A stretch of DNA of 25,086 nucleotides from JAVKSM01 sp039583705 (GTDB taxonomy: Bacteria > Actinomycetota > Actinomycetes > Mycobacteriales > Pseudonocardiaceae): contig JAVKSM010000036.1 in assembly GCA_039583705.1 (NCBI GenBank), positions 1 to 25,086 on the forward strand, given 5' to 3'. The position numbers and the translations under genes are program-made. Below are positions 1 to 7,721 of this stretch, in pieces (position 1 is the stretch's first letter; every line of letters begins with the position of its first letter). The notes beneath the pieces were generated by a model. It saw only the letters and a list, made by a program, of their open reading frames with translations, did no database searches and had not been told where the DNA came from.

Positions 1-1
1 G

Positions 2-604
2 GGTGAGGGTGGGCAGGCTGGGCGGCCGGCGGTGTTGTGCCGGTTCGCTGGGTGCAACCTGTGGACTGGGCGGGAGCGGCACCGCGCCCGCGCGATCTGC
101 CGGTTCTGCGACACCGACTTCGTCGGTACTGACGGGCCGGGGGGAGACCGATTCCGCACCCCGGCCGATCTGGCGGCGGCGGTGACCGCGGCGTGGGCGG
201 GGTTGCCGCACCCGGCCGCGCGGCGGTACGTGGTGTGCACCGGCGGGGAACCGCTGCTGCAGTTGGACGAGTCGGCGGTGGGTGCGCTGCATGACGCCGG
301 GTTCGCGGTGGCGGCGGAGACCAACGGCACCCGGCCAGCCCCGGCGGGGTTGGACTGGATTTGCGTGAGCCCGAAGGCCGGCACCGAGGTGGTGCTGCGG
401 CGGGGGGATGAGCTGAAACTGGTGTACCCGCAGGAGGGCGCCGGCCCGGAGGACTTCGAGCACCTGGAGTTCGGCCGGTTGTGGTTGCAACCGATGGACG
501 GGCCGGACCGGGAAGCCAACACCCGCCGGGCGGTGGAGTACTGCCTGGCGCATCCGCAGTGGCGGCTGAGCCTGCAAACTCACAAGTACCTGGGGATTCC
601 CTAG
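2..604 (+). CDS. queE: 7-carboxy-7-deazaguanine synthase QueE (5' partial)
   Basis: A radical SAM enzyme that converts 6-carboxytetrahydropterin to 7-carboxy-7-deazaguanine, the third step towards preQ0. The reading frame is open from base 2 and begins mid-protein with the substrate-side segment GEGGQAGRPAV, so a short N-terminus is missing to the left. The cluster-binding cysteines are visible as C-N-L-W ... C-R-F-C, spaced CX14CX2C, which is the unusual spacing known for QueE rather than the standard CX3CX2C. The motif TGGEPLLQ and the C-terminal SLQTHKYLGIP also fit QueE. The stop TAG overlaps the GTG of the next gene (TAGTG), so translation is probably coupled. The gene is G-rich on the coding strand, unlike the C-rich end of the operon. 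There is no queF in view, which suggests that preQ0 rather than queuosine is the end product. Confidence 0.93.
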   Translation, partial: GEGGQAGRPAVLCRFAGCNLWTGRERHRARAICRFCDTDFVGTDGPGGDRFRTPADLAAAVTAAWAGLPHPAARRYVVCTGGEPLLQLDESAVGALHDAGFAVAAETNGTRPAPAGLDWICVSPKAGTEVVLRRGDELKLVYPQEGAGPEDFEHLEFGRLWLQPMDGPDREANTRRAVEYCLAHPQWRLSLQTHKYLGIP

Positions 605-963
605 TGGACGTCTTCTGTGAGTTCAGCTTCGAAGCGGCGCACCGCCTGCCGCACGTGCCGGACGGGCACAAGTGCGGCCGGTTGCACGGCCACTCCTACC
701 GGGTGGAGGTCCACGTCGGCGGCGAGGTCGATCCCACCACCGGGATGGTGATCGACTTCGCGGACGTCAGAGCCGCGTTCGCGCGCGTGGGGGATCAGTT
801 GGACCACTATTACCTCAACGAGGTCGACGGGCTGGCCAACCCCACGAGCGAGAACCTGGCCCGCTGGATCTGGGATCGGCTGGCGCCCACCCTGCCGCTG
901 TCCGCGGTCGTCGTGCGGGAGACCTGCACGTCCGGGGTCGCCTACCGGGGGGAGCCGGCGTGA
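604..963 (+). CDS. queD: 6-carboxytetrahydropterin synthase QueD
   Basis: Converts dihydroneopterin triphosphate to 6-carboxy-5,6,7,8-tetrahydropterin, the substrate of QueE. At 119 aa the protein is the normal length for the family. Zinc ligands are visible as His13 (FEAAHRL) and His28/His30 (RLHGHSY), and the catalytic Cys is Cys24 (HKCGRLHGH). MVIDFADV, LDHYYLNEV and NPTSENLARWIW are also family features, as is the C-terminal ET followed by AYRG. The start chosen is the GTG at 604, which overlaps the queE stop; a longer in-frame extension from 481 would lie inside queE and is not plausible. The stop TGA overlaps the GTG of folE2. It belongs to the preQ0 supply part of the Dpd operon. Confidence 0.93.
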   Translation: MDVFCEFSFEAAHRLPHVPDGHKCGRLHGHSYRVEVHVGGEVDPTTGMVIDFADVRAAFARVGDQLDHYYLNEVDGLANPTSENLARWIWDRLAPTLPLSAVVVRETCTSGVAYRGEPA

Positions 964-1793
964 TCCTGGAAGACGTCCAGAATTGGCCCGATCATCGGGG
1001 TATCGCGCTGGATGAGGTGGGCATCACCGGCCTGCGATACCCGATCTCGGTGTGGGACCGCCAGCACGCCAAGCAGGACACCATCGCCGAGATCAGCCTG
1101 GCCGTAGGGCTGGCGGCCGAGGTGAAAGGCACCCACCTGAGCCGGTTCGTCGAATTGCTGGGCGAGCACGCCGGGGAACTCATCCAGCGCACGATCCCTA
1201 CGGTATTGGCGCAGATGCAGCAGCGACTAGACAGCCGAACAGCGTATCTGCGGGTGGCGTTCCCCTACTTCCTGCCCCGCGCGGCCCCGGTCAGCGGCGC
1301 CACCGCGTTGATGGACTACGCCTGCAGTTTCACCGCCACCGCAGCGCCGGGCAGCATGGCCTTCGAGTTGTCGGTGCGGGTGGCGGTGAGCAGCGTCTGC
1401 CCGTGCAGCAAAGCGATCAGCGACTATGGGGCGCACAACCAGCGGGGCTATCTCACCGTGCAGGTCAGGCCGGTCCGGGACGGGGAGGGTGGGTTCGCGC
1501 TGGTGTGGATCGAGGAACTCGTCGACATCGCCGAAGCGTCGGCGTCCAGCCCGGTCTACCCGCTGCTCAAGCGCAGCGACGAGCGCCACGTGACCATGGC
1601 CGGCTACGACAACCCGGTGTTCGTGGAGGACATGGTCCGCGCGGTCGCGGCCCGACTGCGCGACGACGAACGGATCGAGCGGTTCGGGGTGGCGGCCGTC
1701 ACCGAGGAGAGCATCCACAACCACGGCGCCTACGCCCGACTGGAATGGCCACCCCGCTACGACACCCTCGCGGGTGGTGCGGCATGGACGTGA
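960..1793 (+). CDS. folE2: GTP cyclohydrolase FolE2 (type IB)
   Basis: Hydrolyses GTP to 7,8-dihydroneopterin triphosphate, the entry step to preQ0 (and folate). The 277-aa protein has the FolE2 signature around residues 144-163, VSSVCPCSKAISDYGAHNQRG-like, with Cys147 and Cys149. Also present are ASSPVYPLLKRSDER and, near the C-terminus, EESIHNHGAYARLEWPP. This is the IB family (tunnel fold, not homologous in motif to zinc-dependent FolE). The start is the GTG at 960, overlapping the queD stop in a GTGA arrangement. Its stop at 1791-1793 lies inside the first codons of the next gene, which starts at 1784. A dedicated folE2 next to queD and queE argues for a self-contained preQ0 supply that does not rely on the folate-pathway enzyme. 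Confidence 0.92.
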   Translation: MILEDVQNWPDHRGIALDEVGITGLRYPISVWDRQHAKQDTIAEISLAVGLAAEVKGTHLSRFVELLGEHAGELIQRTIPTVLAQMQQRLDSRTAYLRVAFPYFLPRAAPVSGATALMDYACSFTATAAPGSMAFELSVRVAVSSVCPCSKAISDYGAHNQRGYLTVQVRPVRDGEGGFALVWIEELVDIAEASASSPVYPLLKRSDERHVTMAGYDNPVFVEDMVRAVAARLRDDERIERFGVAAVTEESIHNHGAYARLEWPPRYDTLAGGAAWT

Positions 1794-2716
1794 GCAGCGT
1801 GCACGTGGTGGTGACCTGCTCGCACCGCAAGACCCGACCGGTGCCCGCCGCGCACCGCTTGCGCGCGGTGACCGGCGCCGGGATCAACACTCGTCTGAAG
1901 GAGTGGATTCGGTGCTTGCAGGAGTCGGTGGAGCCGACGGTTCCGGCCGTCGAACTCTACGCGGGTGAGCACTGGAGCATCGCCAAGCGACTCTGCCGCG
2001 CCGATGCGAGCGGCCGGGTTCGGTTGTGGGTGTGTTCGGCTGGTTACGGCCTGATCCCCGCGGATGCGCCGATCCGGTCCTACTCGGCCACCTTCGCCGG
2101 CCCGCACCCGGACCGGGTGCCGGGCGGTCGCCGCGGCGCGGCCGCCTGGTGGGCCGGCCTGGCCGACCACCCGCGACCCGGCAACGGCAACGAGCCACGC
2201 TGCCTCGCCGAACTCGCCGCCGTCGCCGCGCACGTCCGGCTGCTGCTGGTGCTGTCGGCGCCGTACCTGGGGGCCTGCCGGGCGGACGTGCTCGCCGCGG
2301 CGGCTCGGCTGCGGCCCGCCGGGGTGAGCATCATTTCCGTCGGTGCCGGTCGTCCGGGCGGCGAGGTGGCCGGGTTGATGCTGCCGGCCGATGCCCGCCT
2401 GCAGCACCACCTGGGCGGTACCCGATCCTCCCTCAACGTGCGCATCGCCGAGCACCTGCTCACCGCGGGCATCCTCGACCACGCCGGCATGCAGGATCAC
2501 CTCGCGCGGCTGGCCGCCGCCCAGCCCCCACTGACCCGCTACGGGCGCCAACCGATGAGCGACGGCGAACTTCACGCCTTCATCCGCGCGCACCTGCAGG
2601 CCGACCCGGCGGCCAACCACACCCGCCTGCTGCGTGAGTTGCGCGATGGCGGTCGGGCGTGTGAGCAGTCCCGGTTCGCTCGCCTGTTCCGAGATGTCAA
2701 GCAGGTGAGGCCATGA
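1784..2716 (+). CDS. YaaA/DUF6884-like protein of the Dpd operon
   Basis: 310 aa, function not established. The N-terminal half has features I associate with YaaA/DUF6884-type proteins: VVVTCSHRKT (a CSxxK motif, residues about 8-17), ELYAGEHWSIAKRL, and VCSAGYGLIPADAPIRSY. The middle part has LLVLSAPYLGACRADVL and RSSLNVRIAEHLL. The C-terminal ~55 residues (FIRAHLQADPAANHTRLLRELRD...ACEQSRFARLF) look like a separate small helical, possibly nucleic acid-binding, module. It overlaps folE2 by 10 bp and dpdB by an ATGA, so it is an integral part of the operon. In Salmonella Montevideo, DpdC converts inserted preQ0 to the amide; I recall DpdC being related to the YaaA family but cannot verify that here. 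A DpdC-like role is inference. Confidence 0.72.
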   Translation: MDVSSVHVVVTCSHRKTRPVPAAHRLRAVTGAGINTRLKEWIRCLQESVEPTVPAVELYAGEHWSIAKRLCRADASGRVRLWVCSAGYGLIPADAPIRSYSATFAGPHPDRVPGGRRGAAAWWAGLADHPRPGNGNEPRCLAELAAVAAHVRLLLVLSAPYLGACRADVLAAAARLRPAGVSIISVGAGRPGGEVAGLMLPADARLQHHLGGTRSSLNVRIAEHLLTAGILDHAGMQDHLARLAAAQPPLTRYGRQPMSDGELHAFIRAHLQADPAANHTRLLRELRDGGRACEQSRFARLFRDVKQVRP

Positions 2717-3852
2717 CCGCTCGTCCGGCCACCGTGCTCACCCGCCGCGCGCTGAAAGTCGTCCAGAGCCCGGACTGTCCGCTGTATGTGTTCAGCTTGA
2801 CCGCGCGGGAGATCCTGCAGATCGCCGACATCTCCCGGGTCGCCCGTGACCAGAGCGGGGACCTCATCGGCTACCAGCGCCCCGAGGTGCGCCGCCACGT
2901 CCAGGAGATCACCGACTACCTCGACAGCGAGCACGTCATCTTCCCCAACCCGATCATCATCGCGTTGCCGTCGACGGTGCGGTTCATCAGCAGTCGCGGC
3001 CCTCACGCGAGCGACGGCACCGCCGCGGGTGGGTTGTTGGAGATCCCGCTGCCGGTCAACGGCACGCCGAAACCCGGCTGGATCGTCGACGGCCAGCAGC
3101 GGGCGCTGGCCCTGGCCAAGGCCCACCGCCAGGATCTGCCGGTGCCGGTCAACGCCTTCATCGCTGATACCGTCGACCTGCAACGGGACCAGTTCCTGCG
3201 GATCAACAATACCAAACCGCTCCCCCGCGGCCTGGTCACCGAACTGCTCCCCACCATCAGTAGCCCGCTGCCGCCTCGGCTGGCCCTGCGCCAGACCCCG
3301 TCGGCGCTGTGCGACCTGCTCAACACCCACCTGGCCTCGCCGTTTCGTGGGTTGGTTCGCCGATCCTCCGTGAAGGGAGAAGCTCGGCGACAGGCAGTGG
3401 TCACCGACACCAGCATCGTGAGCATGCTGCAGGAAAGCCTCACCTCTCCCTCGGGGTGCCTGTTCCCCTACCGCAACATCACCAGCGGGGAGACCGACTT
3501 CGCCGGGCTGTGGCAGGTGCTGCTGCTGTACTGGACCTCGGTCAAGGAGACGTTCCCGGCGGCGTGGGCCAAGCCAGCGTCGCAGAGCCGACTGATGCAC
3601 GGTGCCGGGATCCGGGCGATGGGCCGGGTGATGGACCGCATCATGGCCACCAGCGACCCCCGCCATGATGAGGCCGCCGAGCAGGTCCGCGCCGACCTGC
3701 ACCTCCTCGCGCCGCACTGCCGGTGGACCAGCGGAGTGTGGGACGGTCTGAACCTGCGGTGGAACGAGATCCAGAACGTGCCCCGTCACACCAACGAGCT
3801 GTCCAACTACCTGATCCGCGTCTACGTGGCGGCCAAGGCGGGCAGGCGATGA
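2713..3852 (+). CDS. dpdB: DGQHR/DndB-like protein, DpdB type (copy 1)
   Basis: 379 aa. It carries the DGQHR-family signature as GWIVDGQQRALAL (DGQQR at residues 126-130), preceded by GYQRPEVRRHVQEI and followed by RINNTKPLPRGLVTELLPT. The C-terminal half has SIVSMLQESL and CRWTSGVWDGLNLRWNEIQN. Members of this family include DndB of phosphorothioate systems and DpdB, which has been reported to be needed with DpdA for preQ0 insertion into DNA and to hydrolyse ATP. The start is the ATG at 2713 in an ATGA overlap with the gene upstream, and the stop forms another ATGA with dpdA. The paralogue downstream of dpdA shares the same motif order, so the two probably act as different subunits of one complex with DpdA; that is inference. 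Confidence 0.85.
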   Translation: MTARPATVLTRRALKVVQSPDCPLYVFSLTAREILQIADISRVARDQSGDLIGYQRPEVRRHVQEITDYLDSEHVIFPNPIIIALPSTVRFISSRGPHASDGTAAGGLLEIPLPVNGTPKPGWIVDGQQRALALAKAHRQDLPVPVNAFIADTVDLQRDQFLRINNTKPLPRGLVTELLPTISSPLPPRLALRQTPSALCDLLNTHLASPFRGLVRRSSVKGEARRQAVVTDTSIVSMLQESLTSPSGCLFPYRNITSGETDFAGLWQVLLLYWTSVKETFPAAWAKPASQSRLMHGAGIRAMGRVMDRIMATSDPRHDEAAEQVRADLHLLAPHCRWTSGVWDGLNLRWNEIQNVPRHTNELSNYLIRVYVAAKAGRR

Positions 3853-5096
3853 AGTTCTTCTTCCCCGACAGCCAAGACCAGATCGATCCCAGCTTCGACT
3901 TCCTCACCGAGCAACGGTCGATCTTCCGGGTCCGGCAACGCGACGACCACTACGCCCATGAGGCGCTGCGCCGGCCACCCTTCGACGGGCTGCTGGTGTC
4001 CAAGACCATCGTCGACGGGTTGCCCGGCACCACCGGCAAGTACACCCTGTCCCAACAGCAGCGCCTCTACCGCGTCGGCGTCCGCGAGTTCTTCCGCCTC
4101 GACCAGGCACCCGGCCCGCGGATCGCCACCCTCGGCGACTGCGGGGCCTTCACCTACCGTCGCGACGACATCCCCCCCTACACCCCGGATGAGGTCATCG
4201 ACTTCTACGCCGAATGCGGCTTCGACCTGGGCATCTCCGTCGACCACGTCATCATTGACTACGACCCGAACGCCGACCACCACCCCGGCCATCCCCACCT
4301 GGCCGAGTGGCGGCGACGGCAGCAGTTGACCCTGGACCTGGCCGCCGAGTTCCTCACCCGCCACCGGAGCAGACGAGCCCGCTTCGCACCGGTCGGCGTC
4401 GCCCAAGGCTGGAGCCCCACCTCCTACGCCACCGCCGTTCACGCCCTGCAAACCATCGGCTACCACCGGGTCGCCATCGGTGGCATGGCGCCGCGGAAGA
4501 CCGACGAAATCCTCGCCTGCCTGCAGGCGATCGAGCAGATCCGCCAACCCACCACCCAACTGCACCTCCTGGGCATCACCCGCTGCGAGAACGTCGAGGC
4601 GTTCACCGCCTGCGGGGTGTCCAGTTTCGACTCCACCTCGGCTTTTCAACAATCATTCAAAGATGATCGGGACAACTTCCACAGCGCAGACCGCACCTAC
4701 ACCGCCCTGCGCGTCCCCCAGGTCGACGGCAACTACAAACTCAAGAACCGCATCCGCGCCGGCCAGATCAGCCAGGACGAAGCGACCAGGCTCGAAGACG
4801 CCTGCCTGAACGCCATCCGCTGCTGCGACGCCGGAACCGTGACGATCTCGACCGCGCTGGGCGTGCTGCGGGCCTACGACGAACTCTGCGACGGGCGCAA
4901 GGACCGCACCAAGGACTACCGCGAGATCCTGCAGGACCGCCCCTGGCGCCACTGCCCCTGCGGTATCTGCGAACAGGCCGGCGTCGAGGTCGCGCTGTTC
5001 CGCGGCTCCGAACGCAACAAACGACGCGGCTTCCACAACCTGTACGTGTTCAACCAGCGACTCCAACGCGCACTGAAGGAGGGCAGCGCCGCATGA
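3849..5096 (+). CDS. dpdA: DNA guanine transglycosylase-like protein DpdA
   Basis: 415 aa, a tRNA-guanine transglycosylase paralogue that exchanges guanine for preQ0 in DNA. The start KFFFPDSQDQIDPSFDF is characteristic of DpdA. GDCGAFTY (Asp97) matches the TGT substrate-recognition DSGGF region. SSFDSTSAFQ places Asp261 where the TGT nucleophilic Asp is expected. The zinc site is complete: Cys369, Cys371, Cys374 and His396, i.e. CXCX2CX21H. The TGT-barrel strands FAPVGVAQGWSP and RVAIGGMAPRKTDEI are visible. ATGA overlaps join it to dpdB-like genes on both sides. Being placed inside a preQ0 operon, in the middle of two DndB-like genes, makes DNA rather than tRNA the likely substrate. Catalytic residue assignments are by analogy with TGT. 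Confidence 0.92.
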   Translation: MKFFFPDSQDQIDPSFDFLTEQRSIFRVRQRDDHYAHEALRRPPFDGLLVSKTIVDGLPGTTGKYTLSQQQRLYRVGVREFFRLDQAPGPRIATLGDCGAFTYRRDDIPPYTPDEVIDFYAECGFDLGISVDHVIIDYDPNADHHPGHPHLAEWRRRQQLTLDLAAEFLTRHRSRRARFAPVGVAQGWSPTSYATAVHALQTIGYHRVAIGGMAPRKTDEILACLQAIEQIRQPTTQLHLLGITRCENVEAFTACGVSSFDSTSAFQQSFKDDRDNFHSADRTYTALRVPQVDGNYKLKNRIRAGQISQDEATRLEDACLNAIRCCDAGTVTISTALGVLRAYDELCDGRKDRTKDYREILQDRPWRHCPCGICEQAGVEVALFRGSERNKRRGFHNLYVFNQRLQRALKEGSAA

Positions 5097-6274
5097 CCGA
5101 CCCCCACCGCCACGACCAGCACGCCACCCTCCACCCAGGACCCGAACTGCGACTGCCCGCGCTCGAAGTCCACCAAGGCCCGCACCGCACCCTCTACAGC
5201 TTCGCCGTCGACGGCAAACAACTGCCGCTGTTCACCACCATCTCCCGTATCCACCGCGACGGCGCCGCCCACATCCAGGGCTACCAGCGCCCCGAAGTCC
5301 TCTCCCACATCACCACCATCCGCACCTACCTCGAATCACCCGCCCCCATGATCCCCAACGCGCTCGTCGTCGCCTTCGACAAACGCGTCACCTTCCAACC
5401 CCACGACTGTCCAACGGCGCAGGAATACGTACGCCCCGGCACTCTCGTCATCCCCATCGACCCAGACTGCCCCGACGAGGACAAACCCGGCTGGATCGTC
5501 GACGGTCAACAACGCTGCGCGGCGATCCGCGACGCCCGCATCGGCTCCTTCCCCATCTGCGTCACCGCGTTCATCACAAACTCCGACGCCGACCAACGCG
5601 CTCAATTCATCCTCGTCAACTCCACCAAACCACTACCCAAAGGACTCATCCACGAACTCCTACCCACCACCACCGCTACCCTGCCACCCGCGCTCCAACT
5701 CCGCCGCTTCCCCGCCTACCTCCTCAACCGACTCAACCACGACCCCAACTCACCCCTGCATCACCTGATCCACACCCCGACCAACCCCGACGGCCTCATC
5801 AAAGACAACTCCATCCTCCGTATGCTGGAAAACAGTCTCACCGACGGCGCCCTCTACCGATACCGCGACCCAGACACCGGAGAAGGCGACGCCGAGGCCA
5901 TGCTCACCCTCCTCACCGACTACTGGAGCGCCGTCCGCGCCGTGTTCCCCCACGCCTGGGGCCTGCCCCCCCGACGCTCCCGCCTCATGCACGGCGTCGG
6001 CATCCTCAGCCTCGGCTACCTCATGGACGCCATCACCGACCGACACTGGCGCACCCGCACCCCCAGAACCGGAGACTTCGCCCACGACCTCAACCAACTC
6101 GTCGACCTCTGCCACTGGACCAGCGGCACCTGGGACCTCGGCGCCAACACACACCGCCACTGGAACGAACTACAAAACATCCCCCGCGACATCCGCCTCC
6201 TCACCAACCACCTCCTCTTCCAATACAAAGCACTAGTCTGGAACCAACCCCTCGACCACCACCACAACACATAG
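5093..6274 (+). CDS. DGQHR/DndB-like protein, DpdB type (copy 2)
   Basis: 393 aa, a paralogue of the gene at 2713-3852. It has GYQRPEVLSHITTI, GWIVDGQQRCAAI (DGQQR at residues 137-141), LVNSTKPLPKGLIHELLPT, SILRMLENSLTDG and CHWTSGTWDLGANTHRHWNELQN, in the same order as copy 1. It starts with the ATG at 5093 (ATGA overlap with dpdA) and is the last gene of the Dpd operon. Its coding strand is extremely C-rich and G-poor compared with the first genes of the operon, which suggests a separate origin. It may have replaced or joined the other copy as an extra subunit of the DpdA complex. It is not a TGT; it is assigned by motif only. Confidence 0.83.
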   Translation: MTDPHRHDQHATLHPGPELRLPALEVHQGPHRTLYSFAVDGKQLPLFTTISRIHRDGAAHIQGYQRPEVLSHITTIRTYLESPAPMIPNALVVAFDKRVTFQPHDCPTAQEYVRPGTLVIPIDPDCPDEDKPGWIVDGQQRCAAIRDARIGSFPICVTAFITNSDADQRAQFILVNSTKPLPKGLIHELLPTTTATLPPALQLRRFPAYLLNRLNHDPNSPLHHLIHTPTNPDGLIKDNSILRMLENSLTDGALYRYRDPDTGEGDAEAMLTLLTDYWSAVRAVFPHAWGLPPRRSRLMHGVGILSLGYLMDAITDRHWRTRTPRTGDFAHDLNQLVDLCHWTSGTWDLGANTHRHWNELQNIPRDIRLLTNHLLFQYKALVWNQPLDHHHNT

Positions 6275-6555
6275 CCGGCAAAGAAATTGGTTCGAAAGAT
6301 GCGGCGGGCTCTGTCAAGGGCTCGCGGACGCCATGATGGTCACGTCACCTGGCCGACATGGACGACGCTGGGACCGCATGTGGCACGGGAGGTGATCCTC
6401 ATAGAACTCGACCCGACCACGGCGCCTGCTGGGCTTGGGCGGGGCCGTCGTTCCCCGACTGCGGCCGGAAACCTCGTCATCAACCACACGTGGCGACCTG
6501 GCCATCTGGTCCGCACGGAGTGTCGGCCAGCCTTGACGACCGGCCGGGCGAGACG

Positions 6556-6780
6556 ATGACCGACGACAGGTCCACACATGCAGGAGAGCGAGCGGAGATG
6601 GAGCTTTATCAACGTCTTGCAGAGCCGGTGAGACCGCCCGCGCCACCTGATGCCGGCGGAGAGACTCCGCTGTGTACGTCCGACCGCTCGCATGGTGTTC
6701 CCCAAACGGTGATCACCAAGGTCCCGGAGACCACCAACGAGGGACGGGTCGGTCTGCTACTCGAATCGGTTGCACCTTGA
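6556..6780 (+). CDS. Small peptide, candidate graspetide precursor
   Basis: A 74-aa peptide from the ATG at 6556, or 60 aa from the ATG at 6598 (MELYQRLAEPVRPP), which follows AGGAG and CGGAG purine runs. I do not recognise a family. The evidence that it is real is its position: its TGA stop overlaps the TTG start of the ATP-grasp ligase (TTGA). Graspetide precursors are small, lie directly upstream of the ligase, and have C-terminal cores with Thr/Ser acceptors and Asp/Glu or Lys donors. This C-terminus has VITKVPETTNEGRVGLLLESVAP-like composition with such residues (shown here as motif text only). Codon use further upstream in the same frame looks non-coding, so the longer extension to 6358 is unlikely. 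It could still be a shadow reading frame. Confidence 0.45.
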   Translation: MTDDRSTHAGERAEMELYQRLAEPVRPPAPPDAGGETPLCTSDRSHGVPQTVITKVPETTNEGRVGLLLESVAP

Positions 6781-7721
6781 ATCGTCCCGCATATGGGATC
6801 GTGGTCGGTGATCGGGACGATCCGCACGTCCAGTCAGTCGTTGAGCGACTGCATGCGCCGGGTCTCGTGGTGGTCGACGCCGGTCACCTGGCCTCGGTCG
6901 TCACGCGACTCGACGTTACACGCACGACACTGATGGATGTGGCCGGCAACTGGGTCGACGTCTGCACCGACAATGCGTGCCGGGGGTGGATACGGCGACT
7001 GGCTCCAGCCAGGTGGGATCACGGCGTCCGATTGGGCAGCCATCGAGCTGCGGTCCTGGCGTCTCGGCTCACGCTGCTGGCGGCCATCGTGCGTGACCCG
7101 GCCCTCACGTGGCTCACCGGCGTGGATGATCTGTTCGCAGCCGAGAACAAGATCGTGCAGTACCGGGCGGCGATCACCGCCGGTATCCGCGTGCCTGAGT
7201 TCGCAGTCAGCGGCGACCGGCGTGAACTGTCTCGCCGGCTTGATGAGCCGTTCGTGTTGAAACCCCTTGGCCCGGGTAACTTCAACGACGAGGACGGCCA
7301 GTCGCAAGTGGTGTTGGCCCGGGAGACCTGGGAAGCAGACCTCGCCGGGGTTGACCTGCTGGAAGCGCCATTCCTGGCCCAACGACTCGTTCAGACCCAC
7401 GTCCACCTGCGGGTGGTGACCGTGGCGGAACACGCATGGGTCGCAGAACTCGACGCATCGGGTCTGCCCTTGGACTGGCGCGCGCACGGGCCAGCCCACA
7501 GTTCGTTCCGCGCCTCGTCCGGGTGGAAGGAGGTGGAACGTGCCGCGGTGTCGCTGGCCGCGGCGCTGCGGACGGGGTTCACCTCCCAGGATTGGGTCGT
7601 GGACGACAAGGGACCGGAGTTCCTGGATCTCAACCCAGGTGGCCAATGGCTGTTTCTGCCGGATGCGGTCGCCGGGGCGGTGAGCACCGCGCTCGCCGGA
7701 TGGTTGCGGGCTGGCGAGTGA
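6777..7721 (+). CDS. ATP-grasp ligase, graspetide synthetase-like
   Basis: 314 aa. Architecture fits the MvdD/TgmB type of ATP-grasp peptide ligase, which forms ester or amide macrocycles between side chains of a precursor peptide. There is an N-terminal pre-ATP-grasp region (VVGDRDDPHVQSVVERL, then CRGWIRRLAP at about 68-77). The ATP-grasp fold follows: AAENKIVQYRAAITAGIRVPEF (121-142 region), PFVLKPLG (158-165), LLEAPFLAQRL (195-204), and the metal-binding end SQDWVV...FLDLNPGGQWLFLP with LNPGGQW at 285-291. That last motif is the family's NPxGQW signature. The start is the TTG at 6777, overlapping the stop of the small peptide. The stop TGA overlaps the GTG of the membrane protein, so the three genes form one translationally coupled operon. 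Substrate is unknown. It could also be a RimK-like ligase for another small acceptor. Confidence 0.78.
   Translation: MNRPAYGIVVGDRDDPHVQSVVERLHAPGLVVVDAGHLASVVTRLDVTRTTLMDVAGNWVDVCTDNACRGWIRRLAPARWDHGVRLGSHRAAVLASRLTLLAAIVRDPALTWLTGVDDLFAAENKIVQYRAAITAGIRVPEFAVSGDRRELSRRLDEPFVLKPLGPGNFNDEDGQSQVVLARETWEADLAGVDLLEAPFLAQRLVQTHVHLRVVTVAEHAWVAELDASGLPLDWRAHGPAHSSFRASSGWKEVERAAVSLAAALRTGFTSQDWVVDDKGPEFLDLNPGGQWLFLPDAVAGAVSTALAGWLRAGE

Noticed and set aside
1..1793. queE-queD-folE2 as part of queuosine tRNA modification
   Set aside because: There is no queF, tgt or queA nearby, and the next genes are dpdA/dpdB; preQ0 for DNA fits the context better.
6358..6555. Extension of the small peptide gene back to an ATG at 6358
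   Set aside because: The extra residues are Gly/Pro/His/Trp-rich with shadow-frame composition and no ribosome binding site is evident.
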